A DNA stretch of 64,000 nucleotides from CAYLRF01 sp964385995. Lineage in GTDB: Bacteria; Bacillota; Clostridia; Lachnospirales; Lachnospiraceae. The notes under the pieces are model-generated. The model worked only from the letters and a program-made list of their open reading frames with translations, was not told the origin of the DNA and did not search any database. The translations under genes were made by a program, and so were the position numbers. Below are positions 1 through 8,561 of the stretch, piece by piece. The first letter of the stretch is position 1; each line of letters begins with the position of its first letter. The stretch spans positions 1 to 64,000 of the forward strand of contig CAYLRF010000001.1 in the NCBI GenBank assembly GCA_964385995.1. The letters run 5' to 3'.

Positions 1-5
1 TTATT

Positions 6-1583
6 ATGAGTAAAGTCAATTTAAGCGAGTGCGCTTTGGGAATTGAGTTCGGATCGACCCGTATCAAGGCTGTTTTGATAGACAGACGCCATGTTCCCGT
101 CGCTTCCGGCAGTTACGACTGGGAAAACCGCTACGAAAACGGAGTCTGGACATACACGACTGACGATATTCACCGGGGATTGCAGTCCTGTTATAAGGAT
201 TTAAAGCGGGATGTAAAGCGAAAATACGATATAACGCTGAATACGGCAGGAGCAATGGGGATATCCGCCATGATGCACGGATATCTGGTATTTGACAAAT
301 TCGGAAACCGGCTTACGGAATTCAGGACGTGGAGAAATACCATGACAGGGCAGGCGGCTGAGATACTGACACAGCTCTTCGGATTTAATATTCCGCAGCG
401 GTGGAGCATAGCGCATCTGTATCAGGCCGTTTTAAACGGAGAGAGCCATGTTTCGAGACTTGACTATATCACTACTCTGGCGGGTTATATACATTGGAAA
501 CTTACGGGCGAAAAAATCTGCGGAGTCGGAGACGCGTCCGGTATGTTTCCGATAGATCCCGACGGAAAGGATTACGATCGTGAGATGTTGTCAAAATTTG
601 ACGCGCTTATGTCGGACAAAGGTTACAGCCGGAAACTGCGCGATGTCCTGCCGCGAGTGCTGCACGCCGGTGAAAATGCCGGAGCGCTTACGCCCGAAGG
701 AGCTTTATTCTTAGATCCCGAAGGAGATCTGCAGCCGGGAATTCCCTTTGCGCCGTGCGAAGGCGACGCGGGGACCGGCATGGCCGCGACAAACGCCGTT
801 CGGGTTCATACCGGCAATGTATCCGCGGGGACAAGCGATTTCGCGATGGTAGTAGTGGACCGTCCGCTCAACGTGCACAGAGAGATAGACATGGTGACTA
901 CTCCTTCCGGAAAACCGGTAGCAATGGTACATTGCAACAACTGTACTTCGGATATCAACACATGGGTCAGTCTGTTCGGGGAATTTGCGGATTCAATCGG
1001 TACGAAAATAGACAAGGGCGATCTCTATACACTGCTTTTCAAAAAGGCCTTGAAAGGTTCTCCGGACTGCGGTGGTATAATCAGTTTTAATTACTGTTCG
1101 GGAGAGGGAGTAACGGATCTTGACAGCGGGAGACCTCTTCTGCTGCGGACTCCCGATGCAAGTATGACACTTGCGAATTTCATGCGCGCGCATTTGATGT
1201 CTGCTCTGGCGACGCTGAAAATCGGTCTTGATATACTGACTAAAGAGGAGAATGTGCGGATTGATAAGATGTACGGACACGGAGGATTCTTTAAGACGCC
1301 CGGGGTAGGGCAGCGCATTCTGTCCGCGGCTGTCGCAAGTCCGGTCTCGGTGATGGAGACTGCCGGGGAGGGCGGCCCGTACGGCATGGCGCTTCTTGCA
1401 TCTTATATGTTGAACAGGGAGTCCGGCGAGACACTGGAAGATTATTTGGATAACAAGGTTTTTGACTCGGCAAAATCTTCCGTACTTATGGCGGACAGAG
1501 AGGATATAGAGGGATTTTCGGCTTTTATTGAACGGTATAAGAGAGTTCTTCCGGTTGAAAGACTTGCGGTGGAGGTGTTTTAG
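6..1583 (+). CDS. FGGY-family carbohydrate kinase, probable L-ribulokinase-like
   Basis: A 525-residue sugar kinase of the FGGY family, which phosphorylates pentoses or related sugars with ATP in the cytoplasm. The N-terminal nucleotide-binding motif [15 protein letters not shown] lies near residues 12-26, a second conserved stretch [10 protein letters not shown] near 83, and the C-terminal FGGY domain shows NVSAGTSD near 273 and a glycine-rich [13 protein letters not shown] followed by [15 protein letters not shown]. The next gene, araD, starts directly after the stop codon, so the pair probably makes and then epimerises L-ribulose 5-phosphate. The sequence is not the classical AraB type, so the substrate is inferred from the neighbour; xylulose or another ketose is possible. 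The start lies five bases from the window edge, so its ribosome-binding site cannot be seen. Confidence 0.85.
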   Translation: MSKVNLSECALGIEFGSTRIKAVLIDRRHVPVASGSYDWENRYENGVWTYTTDDIHRGLQSCYKDLKRDVKRKYDITLNTAGAMGISAMMHGYLVFDKFGNRLTEFRTWRNTMTGQAAEILTQLFGFNIPQRWSIAHLYQAVLNGESHVSRLDYITTLAGYIHWKLTGEKICGVGDASGMFPIDPDGKDYDREMLSKFDALMSDKGYSRKLRDVLPRVLHAGENAGALTPEGALFLDPEGDLQPGIPFAPCEGDAGTGMAATNAVRVHTGNVSAGTSDFAMVVVDRPLNVHREIDMVTTPSGKPVAMVHCNNCTSDINTWVSLFGEFADSIGTKIDKGDLYTLLFKKALKGSPDCGGIISFNYCSGEGVTDLDSGRPLLLRTPDASMTLANFMRAHLMSALATLKIGLDILTKEENVRIDKMYGHGGFFKTPGVGQRILSAAVASPVSVMETAGEGGPYGMALLASYMLNRESGETLEDYLDNKVFDSAKSSVLMADREDIEGFSAFIERYKRVLPVERLAVEVF

Positions 1584-2279
1584 ATGCTTGAATCTCTGAA
1601 ACTTGAGGTCCTTAAGGCGAACCTTGCTCTCCCCGAACACGGACTTGTCACATTTACATGGGGGAATGTTTCCGCCGTTGACAGAGAAAAAAATCTGATT
1701 GTCATTAAACCGTCGGGCGTTTCATATGACAGCATGGAGGTTGACGATATGGTTGTTGTCGACCTGAATAACGGCGAGCGCGTGGAGGGCAGATTAAAAC
1801 CCTCCAGTGATACGCCGACTCACATTGCGCTTTACAGGGCTTTTCCGTCAATCGGCGCGGTCGTGCATACTCACAGCCGCCATGCGACGGCATTTGCTCA
1901 GGCGGGGATGGGAATTCCGCCTCTCGGCACTACACATGCCGATTATTTTTACGGTGAAATTCCATGTACCCGTAAAATGACACCGGCGGAGATAAACGGT
2001 GATTACGAATCCGAGACCGGCGGCGTTATCTGCGAGACATTTTCAAAACGAGGGATTGACCCTATAAAGATTCCCGCGGTTTTGGTTTGCGGTCACGGGC
2101 CGTTTGTATGGGGAAAAGATGCCGAAGAAGCCGTTGAAAACGCCGCGGTACTTGAAGAAATTGCGTTTATGGCGTTTCACACGCTGTCTCTCGCTCCCGA
2201 TACGCCGCCTCTTGAAAAAGAACTGCTTGACAGACATTTCTTCCGCAAGCACGGCTTTGGAGCTTATTACGGACAGTAA
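1584..2279 (+). CDS. araD: L-ribulose-5-phosphate 4-epimerase
   Basis: A 231-residue class II aldolase-fold enzyme that interconverts L-ribulose 5-phosphate and D-xylulose 5-phosphate, feeding arabinose-type pentoses into the pentose phosphate pathway. Visible are the N-terminal [12 protein letters not shown] segment, the substrate-binding IKPSGVSYD, and the zinc motif [14 protein letters not shown], whose histidines bind the metal, with a further His in the C-terminal FMAFHTLSL helix. Length matches the family. The ATG is immediately after the kinase stop, with GGAGGTGTTT just upstream as Shine-Dalgarno, which indicates translational coupling. Related fuculose-phosphate aldolases share the fold, but the motifs fit AraD best. 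Confidence 0.93.
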   Translation: MLESLKLEVLKANLALPEHGLVTFTWGNVSAVDREKNLIVIKPSGVSYDSMEVDDMVVVDLNNGERVEGRLKPSSDTPTHIALYRAFPSIGAVVHTHSRHATAFAQAGMGIPPLGTTHADYFYGEIPCTRKMTPAEINGDYESETGGVICETFSKRGIDPIKIPAVLVCGHGPFVWGKDAEEAVENAAVLEEIAFMAFHTLSLAPDTPPLEKELLDRHFFRKHGFGAYYGQ

Positions 2280-2472
2280 TTGCTTTTAGCACAGTAAAGA
2301 GATTAAAGAGCTGGGTGCGGACGTTTTTTTGGATACCCACACGCGGCATTATCGGTCGCCGACATAGACCTCGTAAGGCAGGCTTTTTGTCCGCACCTCC
2401 CGCAGAAGGGCCCGCGTTTACTTTGACGATTAACGTTCTACACACGGTGTCCCGCATTTTTTCCGAATTCGG
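2280..2472. other. Intergenic region with a 9-bp long-range inverted repeat
   Basis: No convincing gene lies here. GGTGCGGAC at 2314-2322 is perfectly complementary to GTCCGCACC at 2389-2397, enclosing 66 bases with T-runs at 2324-2330 and 2384-2388 and a possible inner GGTC/GACC pairing. This could be a structured RNA or an unusual terminator for the kinase-araD pair. I could not match it to a known RNA family from memory. Confidence 0.35.
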
Positions 2473-2501
2473 TTGACATACGTGCCGCGTAATGTTATGA
2501 T
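2473..2501 (+). promoter_or_regulatory. Strong sigma-A promoter of the tRNA pair
   Basis: A perfect -35 TTGACA (2473-2478) is followed after exactly 17 bases by the near-perfect -10 TATGAT (2496-2501). It lies about 50 bases before tRNA-Leu and is the best promoter match in the window, as expected for a stable RNA operon. Confidence 0.88.
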
Positions 2502-2556
2502 ATCGCGGTTGAACGGCGCGGTTCGCGTTTGCGGGGCGTCGGTCTTATTTCACTAC

Positions 2557-2642
2557 GCAGGAGTGTCGGAACTGGCAGACGAGCAAGACTAAGGATCTTG
2601 TGAGCAAATGCGCTCGTGTGGGTTCAAGTCCCATCTCCTGCA
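2557..2642 (+). tRNA. tRNA-Leu, anticodon AAG
   Basis: A class II tRNA with long variable arm. The acceptor GCAGGAG (2557-2563) pairs with CTCCTGC (2635-2641), followed by discriminator A; CCA is not encoded. The D stem is TCG/CGA. The anticodon stem CAAGA/TCTTG (2584-2588 with 2596-2600) encloses the loop CTAAGGA, giving anticodon AAG at 2591-2593. The variable arm forms GAGC/GCTC, and the T arm has the loop TTCAAGT. AAG reads CTT, which is the visibly dominant leucine codon in the surrounding genes; A34 would need deamination to inosine to read CTC as well. Confidence 0.96.
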
Positions 2643-2690
2643 TTTAAGAGCCGGGGGTCTTTGGTTATCGGGGGCTTTTGGCTTTTTAAT

Positions 2691-2762
2691 GGCTCATTGG
2701 TCAAGCGGTTAAGACGTCGCCCTCTCACGGCGGAATCAGGGGTTCGAATCCCCTATGGGTCA
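2691..2762 (+). tRNA. tRNA-Glu, anticodon CTC
   Basis: A 72-base tRNA without encoded CCA. The acceptor GGCTCAT (2691-2697) pairs with ATGGGTC (2755-2761, one G-T pair) with discriminator A at 2762. The anticodon stem TCGCC/GGCGG encloses CTCTCAC, giving anticodon CTC (2724-2726), which reads GAG. The T arm shows the standard GGTTCGAATCC. It lies 48 bases after tRNA-Leu and before a terminator, so both are probably co-transcribed. Confidence 0.96.
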
Positions 2763-2787
2763 TCTTAAAAAAAGATTTAAAAGGTGG

Positions 2788-2832
2788 CCATATCCGTAGA
2801 AACACACAGTCGCTTGCGGATATGGTTTTTTT
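2788..2832 (+). terminator. Rho-independent terminator of the tRNA operon
   Basis: CCATATCCG (2788-2796) and CGGATATGG (2817-2825) form a perfect 9-bp stem around a 20-base loop, followed directly by seven T. It separates the tRNA genes from dnaG. Confidence 0.88.
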
Positions 2833-2869
2833 GTCTGTACGGTGAATTTCTCACGCGGGGACGGAGGAA

Positions 2870-4666
2870 ATGTACATTTCGGAGGATCTGGTCGAACAGG
2901 TAAGGGCTGCCAACGATATAGTGGATGTAATTTCCGGATATGTACGCCTTCAAAAAAAAGGGAACAATTATTTCGGCCTCTGTCCGTTTCATAATGAAAA
3001 AACCCCCTCGTTTTCCGTAAACAGAGATAAGCAGATGTATTATTGCTTCGGCTGCGGCGCGGGAGGGAATGTGTTCACATTCCTTATGGAATACGAGCGA
3101 TATACCTTCGCCGAGGCTTTTAACGTTCTGGCGCAAAGGGCGGGCATCGAAGCGCCCGAGGGTGAATTTTCGTATTCCGACAGGCAAAGGGCCGATTTGC
3201 GCGAGTCGCTCTTTAAGATAAATAAGGACGCGGGCATTTATTTTTACAGGCTATTAAGGTCGGGCCACGGGGAAAGGGCGCTTAAATATCTGACAGACAG
3301 AGCCTTAAACGCGCGGACGATAAACTCATTCGGTCTCGGTTACGCGGATCGGTTTTACGACGATCTTTACCGGCATCTTAAAGGCAGGGGTTATTCCGAT
3401 ACTCTGATTTCCAAATCCGGTCTTGTGACAGTTGACGGGAAGAATGGGCCGCATGACAAGTTTTGGAACAGAGTTATGTTCCCCATCATGGATGTCCGCG
3501 GGCGCGTCATCGCATTCGGCGGCAGGGTGATGGGAGAGGGCGAGCCGAAGTATCTGAACTCTCCCGAGACGGAAATTTTCGAAAAGAGGCGTAATCTTTA
3601 CGGGCTTAATATCGCGAGGACATCCAAGGAAGACTCGTTTATCCTTTGCGAAGGATACATGGATGTGATATCGCTTCATCAGGCCGGGTTTACAAACGCC
3701 GTCGCATCTTTGGGAACGGCGCTCACTGAGTCTCATGCTCCGCTTATAAGACGGTATGTGAAAAATGTATATCTGGCTTATGACAGCGACTCGGCGGGAA
3801 AAAAGGCCGCTCTTCGAGCGTATTCTATACTTCGGGACGCGGGCGTGTCAACCAGAGTCATAGTCATGACGCCTTATAAGGATCCCGATGAATTTATAAA
3901 GAATCTGGGTGCGGACGCGTTCAAAAAACGCATAAACGAAGCCGAAAGCGGGTTCATGTTCTCTGTGAGACTTCTTGAGGAGACTCATGACATGAATACT
4001 CCCGACGGCAGGACGGCTTTTCTCAGGGAAGCGGCAAGGCGCGTATGCGAGCTGGATGATGAGATCGAGCGCGACAGCTATGCGGACGCCGTATGCGCGA
4101 GATATAAGGTAAACCCCGACAGCTTCAGACGCCTTATCTCTAAGGAGGCGATAAACGCGAATCTCGCGCGCCCCGCGCGTCGTCCGACACAAGTCCCGCG
4201 TGAAGTGTCCCGTGAAAAAGGCGAGGCAGAACGGGGGGACGCCGGGATCGCGGGTTCGGAAAAACTTCTTATCACATGGATGTCCGGAAACGCGAATATT
4301 TTCAATCAGGTGAAAAGATACATCTCACCGGAGGATTTCACGGGAGATTTGTACAGAACAGTCGCGAAACTGATGTACCGCCAGTATGAAGAGGGAGAAG
4401 TCTCACCGGCGAAGATCATCGATCATTTCGATACGGAAGAGGAACACCGGGAAGTAGCTTCAGCCTTTAATACGAAGATTCGCGGCATAGAGACGCGTGA
4501 TGAGGCGGAAAAAGCCCTTAAAGAAACAGTCATAAGGGTGAAAAATCACAGCGTCGAGGAGCTGTCGAAAGCGCTTGATCCGGCCGATCTTTCGGGAGCG
4601 CAAAAACTCATGAAGGCAAAGGCGGATATGCGCGACCTGGAGCGGGTGAGTTTTCGCATCGATTGA
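2870..4666 (+). CDS. dnaG: DNA primase
   Basis: A 598-residue primase that makes RNA primers at the replication fork. The N-terminal zinc-binding domain is intact (C38, H41, C59, C62 in CPFH and CFGC). The Toprim catalytic core shows EGYMD with Glu261 and the metal-binding DSDSAG near 305-310. The C-terminal part, after a basic and charged linker near residues 430-460, corresponds to the helicase-binding region. Length is typical. GGAGGAA lies directly upstream of the ATG. The gene precedes rpoD by 12 bases, the conserved dnaG-rpoD macromolecular-synthesis arrangement of Firmicutes. Confidence 0.97.
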   Translation: MYISEDLVEQVRAANDIVDVISGYVRLQKKGNNYFGLCPFHNEKTPSFSVNRDKQMYYCFGCGAGGNVFTFLMEYERYTFAEAFNVLAQRAGIEAPEGEFSYSDRQRADLRESLFKINKDAGIYFYRLLRSGHGERALKYLTDRALNARTINSFGLGYADRFYDDLYRHLKGRGYSDTLISKSGLVTVDGKNGPHDKFWNRVMFPIMDVRGRVIAFGGRVMGEGEPKYLNSPETEIFEKRRNLYGLNIARTSKEDSFILCEGYMDVISLHQAGFTNAVASLGTALTESHAPLIRRYVKNVYLAYDSDSAGKKAALRAYSILRDAGVSTRVIVMTPYKDPDEFIKNLGADAFKKRINEAESGFMFSVRLLEETHDMNTPDGRTAFLREAARRVCELDDEIERDSYADAVCARYKVNPDSFRRLISKEAINANLARPARRPTQVPREVSREKGEAERGDAGIAGSEKLLITWMSGNANIFNQVKRYISPEDFTGDLYRTVAKLMYRQYEEGEVSPAKIIDHFDTEEEHREVASAFNTKIRGIETRDEAEKALKETVIRVKNHSVEELSKALDPADLSGAQKLMKAKADMRDLERVSFRID

Positions 4667-4678
4667 AGGAGGAAACAC

Positions 4679-6267
4679 ATGGAAGCTCAAAAAGAAGTTC
4701 AGACAGAGACTGAAGAAAAAGTTCAGAAAATAGCTGAAAAAGAAGTTAAAACAGAAGCTGAAAAAGAGGTTCAGACAGAAGCCGGGAAAGTAACCGAAGC
4801 GAAAGTAACAAAGAAACCCGAAGCAGCAACTAAGAAAGAGACTAAAAAACAGGCTGAGGTAGAAANNNNNNNNNNNNNNNNNNNNNNNNNNNNNNNNNNN
4901 NNNNNNNNNNNNNNNNNNNNNNNNNNNNNNNNNNNNNNNNNNNNNNNNNNNNNNNNNNNNNNNNNAAGAAACCCGAAGCAGCAACTAAGAAAGAGACTAA
5001 AAAACAGGCTGAGGTAGAAATCGAAAAAGAAGCCCTGGCGGATAGTACGAAAGATGCTCAGGCAAAATCTTCCGGCAGGTCGGAGCAGGGCAGGTTGGAG
5101 CAGGGCAGGTCGGAGCAGGAAGAGTTCGCAAAGAGGCTGGCGGAGCTTGTCGGGATCGCCAAAAAGAAAAAAAATGTACTTGAGATACAGGATATAAATA
5201 ACGCTTTCGCGGACATGAGCCTTAAGGCCGAACAGATGGAGAAGATATTCGACTATCTGGAGGCGCAAAACATCGACGTTATCAGATTCACGTCCGAATC
5301 CGGCGACGCTGTACCGGCGGATGAAGCCGTGGCGGATGACGTCCCCGACGACATTCCGGATGATGAAGTCGGCCTCTTAATGGAAAATGAGGGCGAGGTC
5401 GACATGGAGAAGATCGACCTGTCCGTGCCCGAGGGCATCGGCATCGACGATCCCGTGCGCATGTACCTTAAAGAAATAGGGAAGGTGCCGCTTCTTACCG
5501 CCGAGGAAGAGATCGAGCTCGCGAAAAAAATGCAAAACGGCGACGAAGAGGCGAAAAAGAGACTCGCCGAGGCAAACTTAAGGCTCGTGGTCAGCATAGC
5601 CAAACGCTACGTCGGCCGCGGAATGCTCTTTTTGGATCTAATACAGGAGGGTAATCTCGGACTTATCAAGGCCGTCGAAAAATTCGACTGGCAGAAGGGT
5701 TTTAAATTCAGCACATATGCCACGTGGTGGATCCGTCAGGCGATTACCAGAGCGATAGCCGATCAGGCCAGGACCATCCGTATCCCGGTTCACATGGTGG
5801 AGACCATTAACAAATTGACCAGAGTTACCAGACAATTAACTCAGCAATACGGAAGAGATCCCACTCCCGAAGAGATAGCGGTGGGAATGGAACTTCCGGT
5901 TGAGAGAGTAAGAGAGATAATGAAGATTTCTCTTGAGCCAGTGTCTCTTGAGACTCCCATCGGCGAGGAGGAGGACAGTCACCTCGGGGATTTCATACAG
6001 GATGACAATGTCCCGGTTCCGGCCGAAGTCGCCGCCTCCTCTATGCTAAAGGAGCAGTTAAACGAGGTTCTCGACACGCTTACCGACAGGGAGCAGAAGG
6101 TGCTGCGGCTGAGATTCGGCATGGATGACGGACGCGCCAGGACGCTGGAGGAAGTGGGAAAGGTATTTAAGGTCACAAGAGAGAGAATACGCCAGATCGA
6201 GGCGAAAGCCCTGCGAAAGCTTCGACACCCCAGTCGCAGCAGAAAACTAAGGGATTACCTTGACTGA
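4679..6267 (+). CDS. rpoD: Primary RNA polymerase sigma factor (RpoD/SigA), split by an assembly gap
   Basis: Housekeeping sigma-70 factor. The ATG at 4679 follows AAGGAGGAAACAC. Conserved regions are intact: region 1.2 around [17 protein letters not shown], region 2 with [15 protein letters not shown] and [13 protein letters not shown], region 3 near [11 protein letters not shown], and region 4 with [15 protein letters not shown] and the helix-turn-helix [17 protein letters not shown] run of 100 N (4866-4965) throws the two halves out of frame, but both sides carry the same 55 bases; removing 155 bases restores one frame of 477 codons. The N-terminal 80 or so residues form an unusual Lys/Glu/Thr-rich low-complexity extension before region 1.1 ([16 protein letters not shown]). 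It is therefore intact, not a pseudogene. Confidence 0.95.
4866..4965. other. Assembly gap of 100 N inside rpoD
   Basis: Exactly 100 N. The 55 bases before it (4811-4865) are identical to the 55 bases after it (4966-5020), which is what overlapping contig ends of a de Bruijn assembly look like when scaffolded with a fixed-size gap. Confidence 0.95.
5080..5118 (+). repeat. 15-bp tandem repeat in the rpoD N-terminal extension
   Basis: Two full units and part of a third of TCGGAGCAGGGCAGG (5080-5094, 5095-5109 with one change, 5110-5118) encode [13 protein letters not shown] in the low-complexity N-terminal part of the sigma factor. Period 15 keeps the reading frame. Confidence 0.85.
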
Positions 6268-7108
6268 CGCGAAGCTGAAGGTGAAGTGTGCCATCAGGCT
6301 CTCAAAGAGGCTTGAGGCTGTGGCGGCTCTTGTGGGAGAGGGTCTCACGCTCGCGGATATCGGGACGGATCACGCCTATTTACCCGTTTATCTTGTGTCG
6401 CGCGGCAAATGTCCGCGGGCGATCGCCGTGGACGCGGGCGAAGAGCCTCTAAGCCGCGCCGCCCGGCACATAAGGCGCTTCGGTCTTGAAGACAGGATCG
6501 AGACAAGACTTTCGGACGGCGCGGCGGCCTTAAGACCGAATGAGTGCGAGAGCCTTGTTCTGGCCGGAATGGGAGGAAGGCTTGTAATCCGTATCATGAG
6601 CGAGGGACGCGACGTATTTGCCGTCGCCCGGGAAATCATCCTGCAGCCTCAGTCCGAGGTCGCGAAGGTGCGAAAATATCTGGAGGACGCGGGATATATC
6701 ATCACCGCGGAAGACATGGTGACGGACGGCGGCAAATTTTATCCGATTATCAAAGCCGTCTGCGGCGGTTCCGCCCCGGGATGTCAGTCTGAGGATGTCT
6801 GCGCGAAAAAGGACGGCTGTCGGTTTGAAAATACACCTAAGACACAGAATCATGACGCGCGGCCTTACGGAAGTGACGCGAGAAAATCAGAAAAATACAG
6901 CGAAACGGAACTTCGCTACGGAAGATTTCTCCTAAGGAACAGACACCCTGTATTAGAACTGTATTTGCGAAAAGAATTACACGCAAACGAGAAACTTATC
7001 GGCGAGCTTTCGCGCGTGGAACACATGAGCGAAAATGCGAAAAGGGGACTTATAAAACTTCGGCGTGAGGCCGAGCTTATAAATGAGGCCCTTGAATTTT
7101 ACCGGTGA
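6260..7108 (+). CDS. trmK: tRNA (adenine(22)-N(1))-methyltransferase family protein
   Basis: A 282-residue SAM-dependent methyltransferase of the TrmK/YqfN family, which methylates A22 in the D-loop of tRNAs. The SAM-binding motif [16 protein letters not shown] lies at 31-46, followed by [13 protein letters not shown] near 101 and the family-typical [15 protein letters not shown] near 128-141. A Cys- and charge-rich stretch of about 45 residues (168-212) interrupts the usual sequence before the C-terminal helical part. The TTG start at 6260 overlaps the last codons of rpoD; a GTG at 6282 is an alternative, and neither has a strong Shine-Dalgarno. The rpoD-trmK-nif3 order is a common Firmicute arrangement. 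Confidence 0.88.
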   Translation: MTDAKLKVKCAIRLSKRLEAVAALVGEGLTLADIGTDHAYLPVYLVSRGKCPRAIAVDAGEEPLSRAARHIRRFGLEDRIETRLSDGAAALRPNECESLVLAGMGGRLVIRIMSEGRDVFAVAREIILQPQSEVAKVRKYLEDAGYIITAEDMVTDGGKFYPIIKAVCGGSAPGCQSEDVCAKKDGCRFENTPKTQNHDARPYGSDARKSEKYSETELRYGRFLLRNRHPVLELYLRKELHANEKLIGELSRVEHMSENAKRGLIKLRREAELINEALEFYR

Positions 7109-7368
7109 TAAATTTTACGTGTCCGCGCGGTCGCTTTTCGGCGGCGCGTGTTTTGCTCACATGGGTGGAGTTTCTGCTTAGCAGTCAGATTTCGGACAGA
7201 TGCACAGCTTCTTACGCGAAAGCCCAGCGAGTCTGCGCATCTGTTCTGATCGGCTGTGAACAGTAATTATTCGGCAATAAATCGATTATCCGCATACAGC
7301 GTAATGCGGATAACAACGGCGGTGATATGGGCCGGATGCTGTGAGGTAAGTTAAGGATAACACGCGAA
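7109..7368. promoter_or_regulatory. Intergenic region with a 10-bp palindrome upstream of the Nif3-like gene
   Basis: TTATCCGCAT (7286-7295) and ATGCGGATAA (7304-7313) form a perfect 10-bp inverted repeat around 8 bases. There is no T-run after it, so it looks more like an operator or RNA hairpin than a terminator. Upstream, CAGATGC (7197-7203) pairs with GCATCTG (7237-7243). No gene or clear promoter was seen. Confidence 0.45.
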
Positions 7369-8304
7369 ATGAATTGCGAAGTGATACTTAAGGCGCTTGA
7401 CGCGGTATCTCCCGCGTCTTTGGCCGTGGATTGGGATAATGTCGGTCTTCTTGTCGGGCGTTCGGATAAGGAAGTGAAAACGGTATGCGTGGCGCTTGAT
7501 CCCTCGGACGACGTCATCGATGAAGCGGCGGATCTAAACGCGGATCTACTCATCACTCACCATCCGCTTATATTTTCGCCGCTAAGGTCCGTTACATATG
7601 GCTCGGCTGTCGGGCGAAAGATCGCGAAACTTATCGGAAACGATATTTCGTGTTTTGCCATGCACACGAATTATGACGTATGCCGTATGGGAAGGATCGC
7701 CGCCGCGAAGCTTCGCCTTACCGGGTGCGAGCCGCTGGATAAAGTTACGGTATCCGATAAGAACATACCGGGAGGCCTTTACCCGGCATGTTCGGGAAAT
7801 TCGTGCCCGGCGTCCGATATTTTCGGGAATCCCGGTGTTGCGGCTGACGATACGGGAGAGATAGTCCCGGATCCCGATAAATCGGATACGAGAGTGCCGG
7901 GATATATGTCTGACTACGGGATAGGGGCCGTAGGTAACCTTGAAAAAGAAATGACTCTAAGGGATCTGTGTCGGCTTACGGCGGACGTTTTTGAGATCCC
8001 GGGGATTCGGCTTTACGGCGACACAGGCCGGAAAGTGAGCCGCGTGGCCGTATGTCCGGGCTCCGGGAGGCATATGATCGATTTGTCGGTAAAAAAAGAC
8101 GCCGAGGTTCTCATTACGGGAGATATCGGACACCATGAGGGTCTGGATGCCACGGCGGCGGGCCTTGCCGTGATAGACGCGGGACACTACGGAACGGAAC
8201 ACGTATTTGCATGTGACATTTCGGATCTTATCACCGGCATGTTCCCGTCGCTTACCGTCATCAAAGCCGGGGAAAAGCCTCCGTTTGAGACTTTTATACG
8301 GTAA
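7369..8304 (+). CDS. Nif3-like dinuclear metal centre protein (DUF34)
   Basis: A 311-residue member of the NIF3/DUF34 family, whose proteins form toroidal hexamers binding two metal ions; the biochemical role is not settled, with GTP cyclohydrolase-like and metal-handling activities proposed. Metal-binding residues are visible in LLITHHPLIF (His64, His65), AMHTNYD (His99, Asp103) and the C-terminal GHYGTEH. A hydrophilic insertion of about 50 residues (133-182, rich in G, D, P and S) sits between the two halves. AAGGATAAC precedes the ATG. Some longer relatives carry a whole domain at about this place; here it is only low-complexity sequence. Confidence 0.88.
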   Translation: MNCEVILKALDAVSPASLAVDWDNVGLLVGRSDKEVKTVCVALDPSDDVIDEAADLNADLLITHHPLIFSPLRSVTYGSAVGRKIAKLIGNDISCFAMHTNYDVCRMGRIAAAKLRLTGCEPLDKVTVSDKNIPGGLYPACSGNSCPASDIFGNPGVAADDTGEIVPDPDKSDTRVPGYMSDYGIGAVGNLEKEMTLRDLCRLTADVFEIPGIRLYGDTGRKVSRVAVCPGSGRHMIDLSVKKDAEVLITGDIGHHEGLDATAAGLAVIDAGHYGTEHVFACDISDLITGMFPSLTVIKAGEKPPFETFIR

Positions 8305-8561
8305 GTTTTCTACTGTTCACGGGCCGGTTGGATGTAAGCTGCTTTGCCAACCCCTGATTTGGCGGTTTTTCTTTATTTTCCGGCGTATTTGTGCTAAACT
8401 TCCCCTTGTGTGCGGGCTTTTTGCGTCTGCTGTTTTTAAGAAGTCCCGCACGGTTTTCCAAAGAGGGAGATTATCTGTTTTACACATCTGGGTTACGTTA
8501 GTTTTGTACGATATTTTTAGTCGGGGCGAAACGGTTCGACACGGATAAGGGGTTGTTTTAC
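8305..8561. other. Intergenic region with two hairpin-forming repeats
   Basis: GCCAA (8346-8350) pairs with TTGGC (8359-8363), followed by GGTTTTT, a weak terminator candidate for the Nif3-like gene. Further on, GTGCGGG (8410-8416) and CCCGCAC (8445-8451) form a perfect 7-bp inverted repeat followed by GGTTTT. No coding sequence was seen. Confidence 0.4.

Noticed and set aside
993..1640. Long minus-strand open frame (215 codons) opposite the FGGY kinase
   Set aside because: It lies fully antisense to a clear enzyme gene, has no recognisable motif or ribosome-binding site, and is a by-product of GC-rich codon use. The same holds for the other long antisense frames in the window.
2643..2690. 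Terminator between tRNA-Leu and tRNA-Glu
   Set aside because: There are G-rich and T-rich stretches but only a 4-bp AGCC/GGCT pairing; co-transcription to the strong terminator at 2788 is more likely.
4679..6267. Frameshifted or pseudogene rpoD
   Set aside because: The frame change comes only from the artificial 100-N spacer plus a duplicated 55-base contig end; removal gives one intact essential gene.
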